Below are positions 55,043-64,000 of a stretch of DNA of 64,000 nt, in pieces. The notes beneath the pieces are model-generated. The model made no database searches and was not told the DNA's origin. It was given only the letters and a program-made list of their open reading frames with translations. Both the position numbers and the translations under genes were made by a program. The stretch covers positions 23,661,233 through 23,725,232 of the forward strand of contig OW285188.1 in assembly GCA_935421135.1 (NCBI GenBank). Direction: 5' to 3'. Numbering within the stretch: position 1 is the stretch's first letter; each line of letters starts with the position of its first letter. Source of the DNA: Bugulina stolonifera. Its lineage: Eukaryota > Bryozoa > Gymnolaemata > Cheilostomatida > Bugulidae.

Positions 55043-58000
55043 TCAATAGTCTAAGCAAAAGTCAGCCAACCAGGCAGGGGGTTTACGATTTCTGGCAGGA
55101 CGAACTGATTCTTCCGACTCAGCTTCGCTACCTGCATCACTGACAATGTCATTAGCATCTACAGCAATGTTATCGTGATCGTGTTCGATACCTACATGTA
55201 TGTTGTCAACAGGCTCTGGAGTATTGTGAATTTCTAGCTCGCATTGCTGCAATTCTAACTGATTAGCGCTAGGTCTCCAGCAAAATCTAATATCACCTAT
55301 GTGTCTAGTCATTCCGTCTACTTTAGCAGCAGTGTTAGAAACCAATGCAGTTATTATACCAGTTTTCCATACTGACGTACACTTGTTGACTCCTGGTTTT
55401 ACATAGACTTGGTCGCCCACCTTATAGGGGTTTAAGCTAACATCCCTGCTACTATTAGCTACAGCTTCTGGCAACTTTTGCAACTTATATTGAAATAGTC
55501 TTTCAGCAGGTACAACGCCCTCAGCGTTTGGAGAATTATTATACCAAAACACCATTTCATTAACTGTGCCACCAGACCGCTCTAGCATTCGCTTAATGGT
55601 GCGATGGTTTCGCTCAATTATGCCGTTCCCAGAAGCTCTGTAAGCACAACTGAATATTTGGTTAACATTCCATTTCTGAAGCATAGGCTTAAGTGCTTTG
55701 AAACAAGGTCCGTTATCTGATAAGAGCTCTACTGGAGGGCCACGTTCACAGAATATGTGCTCTAACTGCTCTTTGACTACAACAGATGTTTCATTTCTTA
55801 ACTTCCTCCAAATCACATATCTGCTTGGCCCACAATCTATTACAGTTAGGTATGGTGTGCCCTTGTAATGAGTTATATCAGTAGCCAGTCTTTGCCAGTC
55901 ATCGTCAACATCTACATGACCAGCTTCCCATCGAACTGGTGCGGGATCTATTCTACGACAGATGTGACATTGCCTAACTACCTCCTCTACATCATTTCTC
56001 TTCACTCTTGAGCCCCATTTGGCTACAGCTAAGTGCAAGGTGCGATCAACACCCAGATGGTTCATGTCATGAAGGTTACGCAACTTGTCTATGATGTCAT
56101 CTGCTATGACATTTACACCACAAGTTCGCTTATCAAGCCATTTGCGCGGAACTCTAGTAAGTTCATCAGCTTTGTTTTCCTCTGATTTTACTAGCACGAT
56201 TTGCATGGTCAATTCATACTCATCAATCAAGTCACTTAACAATCTAAGACGCCGCTTTACTATCATTTCACTTAAACCGCTAACTTTAGGCCTTTTACTG
56301 TCATTGAGCACTGACTTTACCCATCCATGTACTGTTGCAGAGTCCGTAAGGATGGTGACATCTTTCAAGTCCCATTTTAAGGCTATGTTTACAGCTTTTA
56401 ATACTGCCTCAAGCTCTGCAACGTTAATGTGTGCTCCATCATCGATACTTCTCAACCAAGTAGCGTCCTCTACAATCTCATTGCCAACTTCAACACATAC
56501 ACCTACCGCCAAACTGCTGGCGTCACACCACACTTTACCTATTTGTGATGCTTCTACACTCCATTGACCACCAACTGGGTCGTGCTGCTTTAACTTTTCT
56601 GACACCTCATCCAACATTTTCTTGACATTACTTGGTATATCACTGTCCCATTCGCTGGAATTAACCTCTCGTTTCATAAAGCTGCACGCCACCCTTAACC
56701 ATCTAGCCACAGGGTAATGACCAATGTATTTGCCACATATTGAGTACAATTCTCTTTTACTAACTTGTGATGGTACTTCAGGTATATCACTGTCTCTTCG
56801 CCACTCGAGGGTTCCACATTCAGAAGAATTGACTCGCAACCCTAATACTCGTGCACAAGAAAGTTTTTCAGGTTCCTTTGAGATTAAACCATACTTTTTT
56901 AAGTGTTCCTTTACTGTTGACACTGCAACAATCTCCTCATTTACTAATATATCATCTATGTAATGATCAGTACCATTGCATACATTTTCATCAAGCGACA
57001 AAACTTTGGCGAGTATTTGAGACATGACTTTTGGTGCTATGTTCAGACCAAATCCCAATCTGGTTAACACATATAGTTTGCCCTTGATTCTTACAGCCTG
57101 AAATCGTTGCAAGGACTTATCTACATGCAATTGCAAGTATGCTTTTTGCAGGTCTAGCATACAGGCCTTATTACCAATTTTCCGCCATTCTCTCAACTTT
57201 TCTTGACAAACTGCTACATTACTGCCTGGATTACTATGAACATACTTGTTCAACTCCCTACTGTAATCCATTACAGGTCTCACTTTCCTAGCTTTATTAG
57301 GCTGGAAAACTGCCATTAGTGGAATTACACCACTTACCTTTCCATGTTCACATTCATCATATGGCTCCAACCATCCATTGCTTATCCATTGCTCTATCTC
57401 ACTGTCATACTTTTGCCTACAGTTCTCTTTTACTGCATATTCAGAGCATTGATTTTTAAGCACTGGTTCTTCTTCCTTCCATTTCCATTTAACTGTCCAT
57501 TTAGTGCCGTTGAAATTGGCACTAAAATCTGAATCTTCAATATGCAACACTTTCACTTCCGTTTCGTTCTCACATGCTGCAACCACATGATGTTCAAATT
57601 TCCCAAACTGCACACCTTTGCTTGTGCTTATTGCAACACCACCAAGCCTGTTAATTCCATCCATGCCAAGGATTAAACTACATCCACACACAAGTTCAGG
57701 TGCTACCAAACAACGTAACTGTATACTGTCACAATGTTCAACATCTACTGTTATATCGACCTCACCATAGCATTGAGTAGTGTTTCCGTTTAGCATTTTA
57801 ACTATTCTCCCTGGACCTATAACTCTCAACTTCAACTTGTCAACAATTCCTTTCGCAATAACAGTCTGTTCACATCCACTATCGATCAAAGTTTTTGTTG
57901 TAATTCCACAAACCTTAGTTGTTATAAATGGAAGCGTCGACCTTATTGAGTATTGTTGGGGCGAGCAACCGACGCATACGCTCCCCCGCTCCCGTTTCCC

Positions 58001-58054
58001 GACCTCTTTGGACACTGTTTTGACACGTGACCAAAGTCCTGGCAGCTGTAGCAT
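55043..58054 (-). CDS. pol: Retrotransposon Pol polyprotein
   Basis: Open for 1003 codons, overlapping gag by 112 bases in the -1 frame; translation probably enters by frameshift near 57994 and not at its own start. Domains in order: aspartic protease (LIDSGCEQTVIAKG), reverse transcriptase (VRPVMDYSRELN, MLDLQKAYLQLHVD, FGLNIAPKVM, catalytic YIDDILV), RNase H (WCDASSLAVGV, NVAELEAVLKA, LTDSATVHGWV), integrase with the H-x3-H (HDMNHLG) and C-x2-C (CHIC) zinc finger and the D-D-E core (ATDITHY, LLSDNGPCF, GIIERNHRT), then a C-terminal domain (YKVGDQVYVKPG, VDGMTRHIGDIR) and an acidic tail. All catalytic residues appear intact. Confidence 0.93.
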   Translation of the reverse strand: MLQLPGLWSRVKTVSKEVGKRERGSVCVGCSPQQYSIRSTLPFITTKVCGITTKTLIDSGCEQTVIAKGIVDKLKLRVIGPGRIVKMLNGNTTQCYGEVDITVDVEHCDSIQLRCLVAPELVCGCSLILGMDGINRLGGVAISTSKGVQFGKFEHHVVAACENETEVKVLHIEDSDFSANFNGTKWTVKWKWKEEEPVLKNQCSEYAVKENCRQKYDSEIEQWISNGWLEPYDECEHGKVSGVIPLMAVFQPNKARKVRPVMDYSRELNKYVHSNPGSNVAVCQEKLREWRKIGNKACMLDLQKAYLQLHVDKSLQRFQAVRIKGKLYVLTRLGFGLNIAPKVMSQILAKVLSLDENVCNGTDHYIDDILVNEEIVAVSTVKEHLKKYGLISKEPEKLSCARVLGLRVNSSECGTLEWRRDSDIPEVPSQVSKRELYSICGKYIGHYPVARWLRVACSFMKREVNSSEWDSDIPSNVKKMLDEVSEKLKQHDPVGGQWSVEASQIGKVWCDASSLAVGVCVEVGNEIVEDATWLRSIDDGAHINVAELEAVLKAVNIALKWDLKDVTILTDSATVHGWVKSVLNDSKRPKVSGLSEMIVKRRLRLLSDLIDEYELTMQIVLVKSEENKADELTRVPRKWLDKRTCGVNVIADDIIDKLRNLHDMNHLGVDRTLHLAVAKWGSRVKRNDVEEVVRQCHICRRIDPAPVRWEAGHVDVDDDWQRLATDITHYKGTPYLTVIDCGPSRYVIWRKLRNETSVVVKEQLEHIFCERGPPVELLSDNGPCFKALKPMLQKWNVNQIFSCAYRASGNGIIERNHRTIKRMLERSGGTVNEMVFWYNNSPNAEGVVPAERLFQYKLQKLPEAVANSSRDVSLNPYKVGDQVYVKPGVNKCTSVWKTGIITALVSNTAAKVDGMTRHIGDIRFCWRPSANQLELQQCELEIHNTPEPVDNIHVGIEHDHDNIAVDANDIVSDAGSEAESEESVRPARNRKPPAWLADFCLDY

Positions 58055-58689
58055 TGAATTTGTTTATTTGCGTCCCTTTGTTTTCTTCCTGTAGGACATT
58101 CTCTTGCAATGTGACCCTGACCTGAACATGTGTAGCATTTGATACTTGTATTTGCTAGTTTTTGTGTGACAGTACTGCATACATATGCTGCATCGGATTT
58201 CGACGCTAACACAGTCCTGGCGCGGGTTACAATTTCATTCAATCCCATCTCTTCTACAGCAGCTGTTGCCTTCAGTTGATCTGAGACACCTGTCGGCAAA
58301 CCAGACACAAAAGCACATTTAAGCAGCGGATCAGATTGCTTTTGACCGATTGAATCTATCAACCGTCTCAGATCTGCAAGAAACACATCCACTGTTTCAC
58401 CCTCTTGTAACACTCGTACACGCAACTTGTCATAAGCGCTATAACAGTTTATGCTGAATGCTGTCATTAGCTCCTTCTTTAACTTGTCATAATCATTCTT
58501 TGTAGTATCTGGTAGCTGCTGATATAATGAGAAGGCTGGTCCGTTTAAAAACAATGGCACAAACGACTTTAAGTCATCTACTTTCTGCAGCTTTGCAACC
58601 AGTTCTAACTTATCAATCCATGTACTGAATTCTCCACTACTGTTACTGTCCTCATAGCTCTTAATCAGATCTGATAGCTTTACTGCCAT
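57943..58689 (-). CDS. gag: Retrotransposon Gag protein
   Basis: 248 codons starting MAVKLSDLIKSYEDS, 32 bases inside the 5' LTR. The middle resembles retrotransposon capsid (FVPLFLNGPAFSLYQQLP, LLKCAFVSGLP). Two CCHC zinc knuckles follow: CYTCSGQGHIAREC and CYSCQDFGHVSKQC. Gag packages the element RNA into particles. The frame ends at 57943 after a Gly/Ser/Asn-rich tail that overlaps pol. Confidence 0.92.
   Translation of the reverse strand: MAVKLSDLIKSYEDSNSSGEFSTWIDKLELVAKLQKVDDLKSFVPLFLNGPAFSLYQQLPDTTKNDYDKLKKELMTAFSINCYSAYDKLRVRVLQEGETVDVFLADLRRLIDSIGQKQSDPLLKCAFVSGLPTGVSDQLKATAAVEEMGLNEIVTRARTVLASKSDAAYVCSTVTQKLANTSIKCYTCSGQGHIARECPTGRKQRDANKQIQCYSCQDFGHVSKQCPKRSGNGSGGAYASVARPNNTQ
57994..58000 (-). 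promoter_or_regulatory. -1 ribosomal frameshift heptamer GGGAAAC
   Basis: On the minus strand the gag codons read ..G GGA AAC.., so the heptamer is in the X-XXY-YYZ phase needed for -1 slippage. After slippage the next codon starts at 57994, exactly the pol frame. GC-rich sequence downstream (CGGGAGCGGGGGAGC) could form a stimulatory structure. Confidence 0.8.
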
Positions 58690-58721
58690 TTTCTTGTTGT
58701 ACTAATATCGCCGAAATAGCT

Positions 58722-59078
58722 TGTAGATTAACTTTAAAAGAGTTTATAGGTTTACTAGTTGCTGTATTACACTACTAACATGCTGACAGAACGACACTCA
58801 AGACTCGACTGACTCATCAATATAACCACATAAAAGCATTACAGCAATTATGATGAAACAATGATGCAATGCAAACAGCCAGGCAAACCAATGACATTGG
58901 CAAAGAACACATTAATATGAAACGTTGTGATACTATAAACAAATGATGTGTTAATTAGAGCAAAAACATAACCAGAAGTTAAAACTGAACTATGATAAGA
59001 TATAATATGTAATGCAACTCTACAAGTTAAAACTGAACTATGATAAGATATATGTATAATATATAATGCAACTTTACA
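58722..59078 (-). repeat. 5' LTR of the retrotransposon
   Basis: 357 bases, nearly identical to 54662-55018 (differences seen: ATGCTGAC for ATGTTGAC and AACGACAC for AACAACAC). Followed by the target duplication ATAAG at 59079-59083. Confidence 0.93.
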
Positions 59079-59083
59079 ATAAG

Positions 59084-62000
59084 TAATGGGCTACTAGCAG
59101 GTGGAGCATTTCAGTCATTTGCCGTACGAATGATATGGAGCTTGTTTGAAGTGGGCATGTTTTCTAGCTGATGAGAAACTGGCCATCTAGATGTAGTTGT
59201 TGAGGAATAAATAATAAATGGATAGATGGACACATCAATAGGTAGATAGGTAGTAGTAATTAAATCACTCTAATAGTCATTGTGATGAAGTTTTACCAAG
59301 TCGCAATTCACGTTATTTCAACATCAAGCCAAGTCATTTACTTATTCAATGTTCGTGCAAACCATCAAATTGAAATTGTGTGAACACAAGTCTCCACCGG
59401 TGACTTGCAAGGTCTCATTGGTTTTTGCGTTACTCTGGAATGAGATGTTTGTTCTAACTGTGGCAGCTGTGTTGTGCATATTAATAACATGATAGTTGAA
59501 CTAAGTAGATAATCATAATTATCTATACATACGCTGCTGACAGTTGCCTACTTACTGCTGAAAAGATATGGCAAACCCCAGTGACCACGATCAGGGCTTG
59601 TGGGGTTGTTTTAATTGGGAACATTTTTTATGCTTGTGTTGAAATTGCAGTCTACCAGGATGGATAACTCCAAAGATAATATTGGCTCTTGAATCGCATC
59701 ATCATTGCAGCCTTAGTTCATTTAAGTGTTGGTGGCCTAGTAGTCTAGTGCTAGTCACTCTGGTTTTGCAGTAATGACGCAAGTCATCTGCAAAGATGTG
59801 GGTTTGAGTCTTGCCAATGACCTGGAGGGTTTTCGTGCCATATTGGACTATAATAATATCCAGCTCTAGGAGCCGTGGTGGCCCTTGATTAACTCCGCCA
59901 TTGGGCAGCCATGGTAAAGAAGTCTGTTTGGCACCATGGATGTTATTATTATTATTATACTTCTAAGTTACACAGACTCTTCAAAAGTGGTGTTAAGTAA
60001 CTAGATATTTCACAACTGATTTGAAGATTTACGGGCATGCTCTTATTCTAGTTGTACTTTTACCAAACACATTTTCCAACTCTCACTTACAGTCTCACAT
60101 CCAGTTCTCTGGCTACCTGAGCAATAGTATCAGTGAACATAATATTATTGATGCTAGTTGGGTAAATCTGCACATGTACTAATGGGTGTAACCAATTGAT
60201 GCACGGTATTGGGGAAAGGTGTGAGCTATTGCACATTGTCAGTTGGAGTTGTTTTTTCTTATTGGTTAGAGGTGGGCAACTCTGAAAGACATATGTCGCT
60301 ATTATTTCATGTTAATTCATGTGAAGGGATAAAAAATATAGCTAAACCCACCAAAACACTCTTTAACCACTTCTGTAGTGGTGTAGTTGCATAGAAACAT
60401 AATGCACATGCTTTACATTGTAATGTTTATTGTTATCATACACATCAAGACAACAAGACAACTCTATAAGATAATATAACAAAAACTTCGGCCTGCTGTC
60501 AGGTATGACCTGTTTATACCTTTCAACTAGATGCAACTCACAATCATACATGTATATATAATTCCGCATTTGCTGCAACCAGTATTAATAGGCCTATGCA
60601 GCATACTTGACAAGTGTACAGATTTTCTCGAGACACCCCTTGTTTGCGTGTCTGTCCCTACTACATTTCCAGCCATCCTGATTTTTGTCCATGGTGAAAA
60701 TGTTACCAAACCTCATTAAACACAAGATACAATCTAAATTAAGTCATTTGCTTGAAGAAAATATTTTAAGCTAAATTGGATAATTTGATGTTTTTTAGAG
60801 ATGAATTTTTTAATCAAATAATCTACACACGAATAATGTTCCGGGATTCTGGTACTTGCCCAGTGATTTGAGCAAATGAGACCAGATTTGTTCAGAGTTT
60901 TTGCTCCTGATCCTTAGTAAATATGCCGTTTAGAATTGTTGTTTGTGTGCAGAATGTAGAGCAGGTTCATGGATATAATTAATACTAGTCAGTAAATTAT
61001 TGAGCATGTCATGCATGGACTGTCTTCATTTGCCTATGACTGGATCAATGACTCATTATTCATGGTTATAGTCAGTAATAGTCTGAAATCATTGACGCAT
61101 GAACTATCAATGCACAGGCTTAGCTATCAATAGGAAGCTTGTCACTGCTTCTGTAAGCACGCTAATAGCTGGTAAGGATTTTGCTTTAGGTTGATGAACA
61201 ACTTGATTGCCCATGGAAAGTATTGGAGCTTGCTAAAACTATATCTACAATACAGAGTAGGGCGTGATTATACTTTCTACTAACAGGTTAGTGAGTTGTG
61301 TGTTTATTTATTTTTTTTTACTACAAACATATATACAGTGGTAAAAGTCAAGTGGAACAAACCAGTTGGGTTGCCGCTGGCATTTGCTATACCAGTTCAG
61401 TGTGTAGCCTGTAGTGTAGAGGCAACTGCACATTCTGTATCCTGATTTATAACACTGAATGTGATGTATCCCGAGGATAGGAGTAGGCTAATATATTTTC
61501 TCGTTCGTGGAGAAAATCAACCATATGAAACAGAAATAAAGTTACAGTTTGTATAACACCTATAATTAGTGGGATATTTCCGAGGTGAAAAATTAAAGTA
61601 TGTTTGACCAACAATAAATGTTGAGACAGTGACTTGCATTTTTCTAAATTTTTACTTTTATGAGTGGCCCTATACATAGTGTTGTTGCATAGAAGTTCTG
61701 CTAAAAACTTAAAAGCAGGATAAGCTTGGGTACAGATAGACTGCAGGCCCACAGATTTGGGTCAAACATGGGTGTAACATGTGCCACTGATTTAGTTCAT
61801 TGATTTTGTTTACATTTAGATTATATGACTTGACAATAGAAAGTTTATTTACAATGCTATGGGAATTATTAGCCATGCAAGTGTTTGTTCACTAACTTCC
61901 ATAGAATATCAATCATGTGGCAATGAAAGAAATGTTTTCTTTACATTTGGTTCAATGAAATGTTATGTAACATTTCATGGTTTTATTATATCTAGACTGC

Positions 62001-62550
62001 AGGGTATTTTTATCAGGACTAATGGGTGCTTGTTACGTACTTTTTCCCTGTGAAGCTCTGTGATAATGGGATGAGGGGGAGATTTCACATTTGGGTGAAG
62101 GGATACAGTTAGGTCTGCTGAGTGTGTATAAGGACAGGAGGTTCCATGTACTGCTACACATTAGTGTACATATGATTGTGTAAAATGTCTGGCCAGTCTT
62201 GCAACCTTCACTGGCTGTACGACTGAGGAAAGGGACATTTTGAATATGTCAGTGGGAAACAGGATGTTCCGAAAACGTTTGTTTGGGGTTGGGGTCTGAA
62301 CGTTTTCGAAACGTCCTGTTTCTGACTGAAATTTTCCAACTGTCACAAATTTGTAGACTGATATCCATGCCTGCTAGCAACCATCAACATACTGACTTGC
62401 TATGCTATTCCATATTGTCAAGCACAAGAAGGTTAATATACTTAGTGGATAAGAATTTAATGACTGCAAAAAAATTTTCTATATTGCAGTTTATTACCCA
62501 TTTTAGATACATTGGTGACTAGCTCTATAAGCAGTGAACACTGCATAAAC
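59084..62550. other. Intergenic / 5' region of the myosin gene
   Basis: No supported coding exon. It holds a SINE at 59728-59958 and a hairpin at 62248-62326. Upstream noncoding exons of the myosin gene may lie here but I cannot place them. Confidence 0.45.
59728..59958 (+). repeat. tRNA-derived SINE with ATT tail
   Basis: A-box-like GTGGCCTAGTAGTCTAGTGC and B-box-like GTGGGTTTGAGTCTTGCC about 70 bases apart, a body of about 130 bases, and a tail of TTATTATTATTATTA. The spacing and tail fit a SINE. It is not a functional tRNA gene. Confidence 0.7.
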
Positions 62551-63808
62551 ATGGAGGCAGCCTTGCTTGAGAGAGACAAGGTTGGGGTGCAGGACTTTGT
62601 CCTCCTCCATAACCACCTTAGTTTGGAAGAGTTTCTGGAAAATCTAGAGAAGAGGTTCAAGCATGACCTAATCTATGTAAGTAAACCTAGTAGGGATGTA
62701 GGCCTACCCCTCCACCCTTATGATACCAATAAGTAGCCACCCATATTCCACTACGTAGGATTGGTTTGATGCTTGGGCTAAGGTATGCTGTCAATATCAT
62801 TTTACTGCTATCCTGTCACATATAATAGCTACAAAATTGGTTACATAATAACATGTCATTGCTATTTACAGTCTACATTGCATAGTATTTGTTGGGTCTC
62901 ATTTATTACATACTTGTATGGGCTGGGTAATGGCTTAGATATTAGTTTGAATGAGCCTCACAAGTTATAAGAACTAATAGTGGTTTTGATAAAGTGATTG
63001 GAATAAGACTGGGAGAGTTTAGTGCCTGATAAGATGCTTTACTAAGTTTGCAAAACTTACAAAGTAAATAATGATTATGCAGTAGACTGTATAGCAATGA
63101 CGTTACCTAAGTATGCATATTCGTTACCTAAGTATGCGACATGGGCTTATCAAACAAACACAGTTATGTTACTGAGAGTTGTATCGCTTTTTCCGGGGTC
63201 GGCGAGAGTCTAAGAAACATTCTTTGCGATGCTGTCAGTTGATAGCATCTAGGCAGGTTCTGCTTGTACATGATACCTACTAGTAGCCATGATAAACTAG
63301 AATATTACAAGCACTGATATCATCTGGGCGCATCCTAAATTTATAATAGCTCCATTGTGTTCACATGTAACACTATTACATATCAATGGGCTCACCTTAT
63401 AGCTAGTCATTGGGGGCCTAAAATATACAAATAATTAGTACCCTCCCTTTTCTTTTGCTTCAAAAAAGTTCAGATTTCAATGTACAAATGGCTACTGGTA
63501 CTTCCAATTTTACAGCATCACGCCCAAGTACCGGGTACTGTGTGTGAAAGCGGTCGTCGCTAGGAGATGGGGGTATATCCTTCATGGAGAATATACTGGG
63601 GAGAGACCCTGTCCTTGACGCTAGAGGTCCGTTATGTCGGAAAGCCTATAAAATATATCATAATATATATTTAAACATACATGTAATTTTAGACGTACAT
63701 CGGCCCAGTACTGGTGTCTGTGAACCCGTATAAGGAACTGCCCATCTATAGCGAGAGTATGATGGATACATACAAGAGTGAGGATTTCTATGAGTTGCCT
63801 CCCCATAT
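62551..63808 (+). CDS. MYO1: Class I myosin heavy chain, N-terminal part
   Basis: Exons 62551-62676 (42 codons, phase 0) and 63693-63808, then a donor GTAAGT; the gene runs on past the window end. The protein starts [20 protein letters not shown], a short leader typical of class I, followed by [11 protein letters not shown] and the motor landmark [20 protein letters not shown] and YELPPHM (family: YIG-VLISVNPF-K, PPHIYA). The P-loop and actin-binding parts lie beyond the window. Class I myosins are single-headed motors that link membranes to actin. The subclass cannot be decided from 80 residues. Confidence 0.9.
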
Positions 63809-64000
63809 GTAAGTGTGGGCTACTAAAAGCATGTGACGCAGAGTACATAATATGAATATTCCTCCACCTTAGGGGCTACACTGTACTTGGAAATACATGT
63901 TTATACATAATCAATATGGAGATTTTTTGTGGAGCACAGGTGTGCGATGGAGCCATATATTTCAATGTTGTTTGTTTCTGTTGAAAATGATATTGCTAGC

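Larger units (their letters stand above)
54662..59078 (-). mobile_element. Complete LTR retrotransposon (Ty3/gypsy-like)
   Basis: Two 357-bp LTRs (54662-55018 and 58722-59078) begin TGTAGATTAA and end CAACTTTACA on the plus strand. They differ, as far as I can see, at only two positions. A 5-bp duplication ATAAG flanks the element. Transcription runs on the minus strand: 5' LTR at the right, gag, then pol. The purine tract AGGGGGAGG (complement of 55019-55027) sits next to the 3' LTR. Next to the 5' LTR I see no usual TGG primer-binding start; the sequence reads AGCTATTTCGGCG. Domain order PR-RT-RH-IN fits Ty3/gypsy. Both reading frames are intact, so the insertion is young. Confidence 0.93.

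Noticed and set aside
56085..56567. 160-codon open frame on the plus strand within the retrotransposon
   Set aside because: Antisense shadow of the pol frame with no domain.

Overview
This window is animal nuclear DNA. It is AT-rich, its genes are split by GT-AG introns, stop codons are standard, and it carries gene families of multicellular animals: a DEG/ENaC channel, ferroportin, the GlcNAc-1-phosphotransferase gamma subunit, a class I myosin and glutaminyl cyclases. Short introns, close gene spacing and heavy loads of small foldback elements, SINEs and TACATGTA-type palindromes suggest a compact invertebrate genome, perhaps a sponge or other early-branching animal. I cannot fix the species from sequence alone. 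All exon models were spliced by eye from reading frame, splice sites and family knowledge.

Layout. 1-1379: SINE-like repeats. 1380-4612 (+): last two exons of a ferroportin-type iron exporter, with a hAT foldback element in the intron. 4613-10773: mostly empty AT-rich DNA. 10774-12012 (+): one-exon seven-helix membrane protein like PRRT3/PRRT4. 13702-15686 (+): five-exon secreted cysteine-rich protein that I do not recognise. 16863-19694 (-): seven-exon phytanoyl-CoA dioxygenase with a PTS2 peroxisome signal. 19695-22491: repeats and a LINE scrap. 22492-28062 (-): six-exon DEG/ENaC channel with a second copy of the hAT foldback element in intron 1. 28666-33005 (-): GNPTG. 33281-40829 (+): seventeen-exon M3 oligopeptidase homologue, divergent from GNPTG across 275 bp, that has lost its zinc-binding residues. 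41226-44767 and 46856-50004 (-): tandem glutaminyl-peptide cyclotransferase genes. 50468-53662: a foldback, a decayed LINE fragment and a 5'-truncated LINE with a long RT reading frame. 54662-59078: an apparently intact, young LTR retrotransposon on the minus strand. 59079-62550: noncoding with a SINE. 62551 to the end (+): start of a class I myosin, cut by the window edge.

The host genes are unrelated housekeeping and membrane functions and do not form one pathway. The points most worth following are the pseudo-enzyme M3 peptidase, the cyclase pair with one exon apparently homogenised by gene conversion, the LTR element with a correctly phased -1 slippery heptamer, and three kinds of nonautonomous hAT elements with 8-bp target duplications, including a family whose arms are built of AAGTC repeats.
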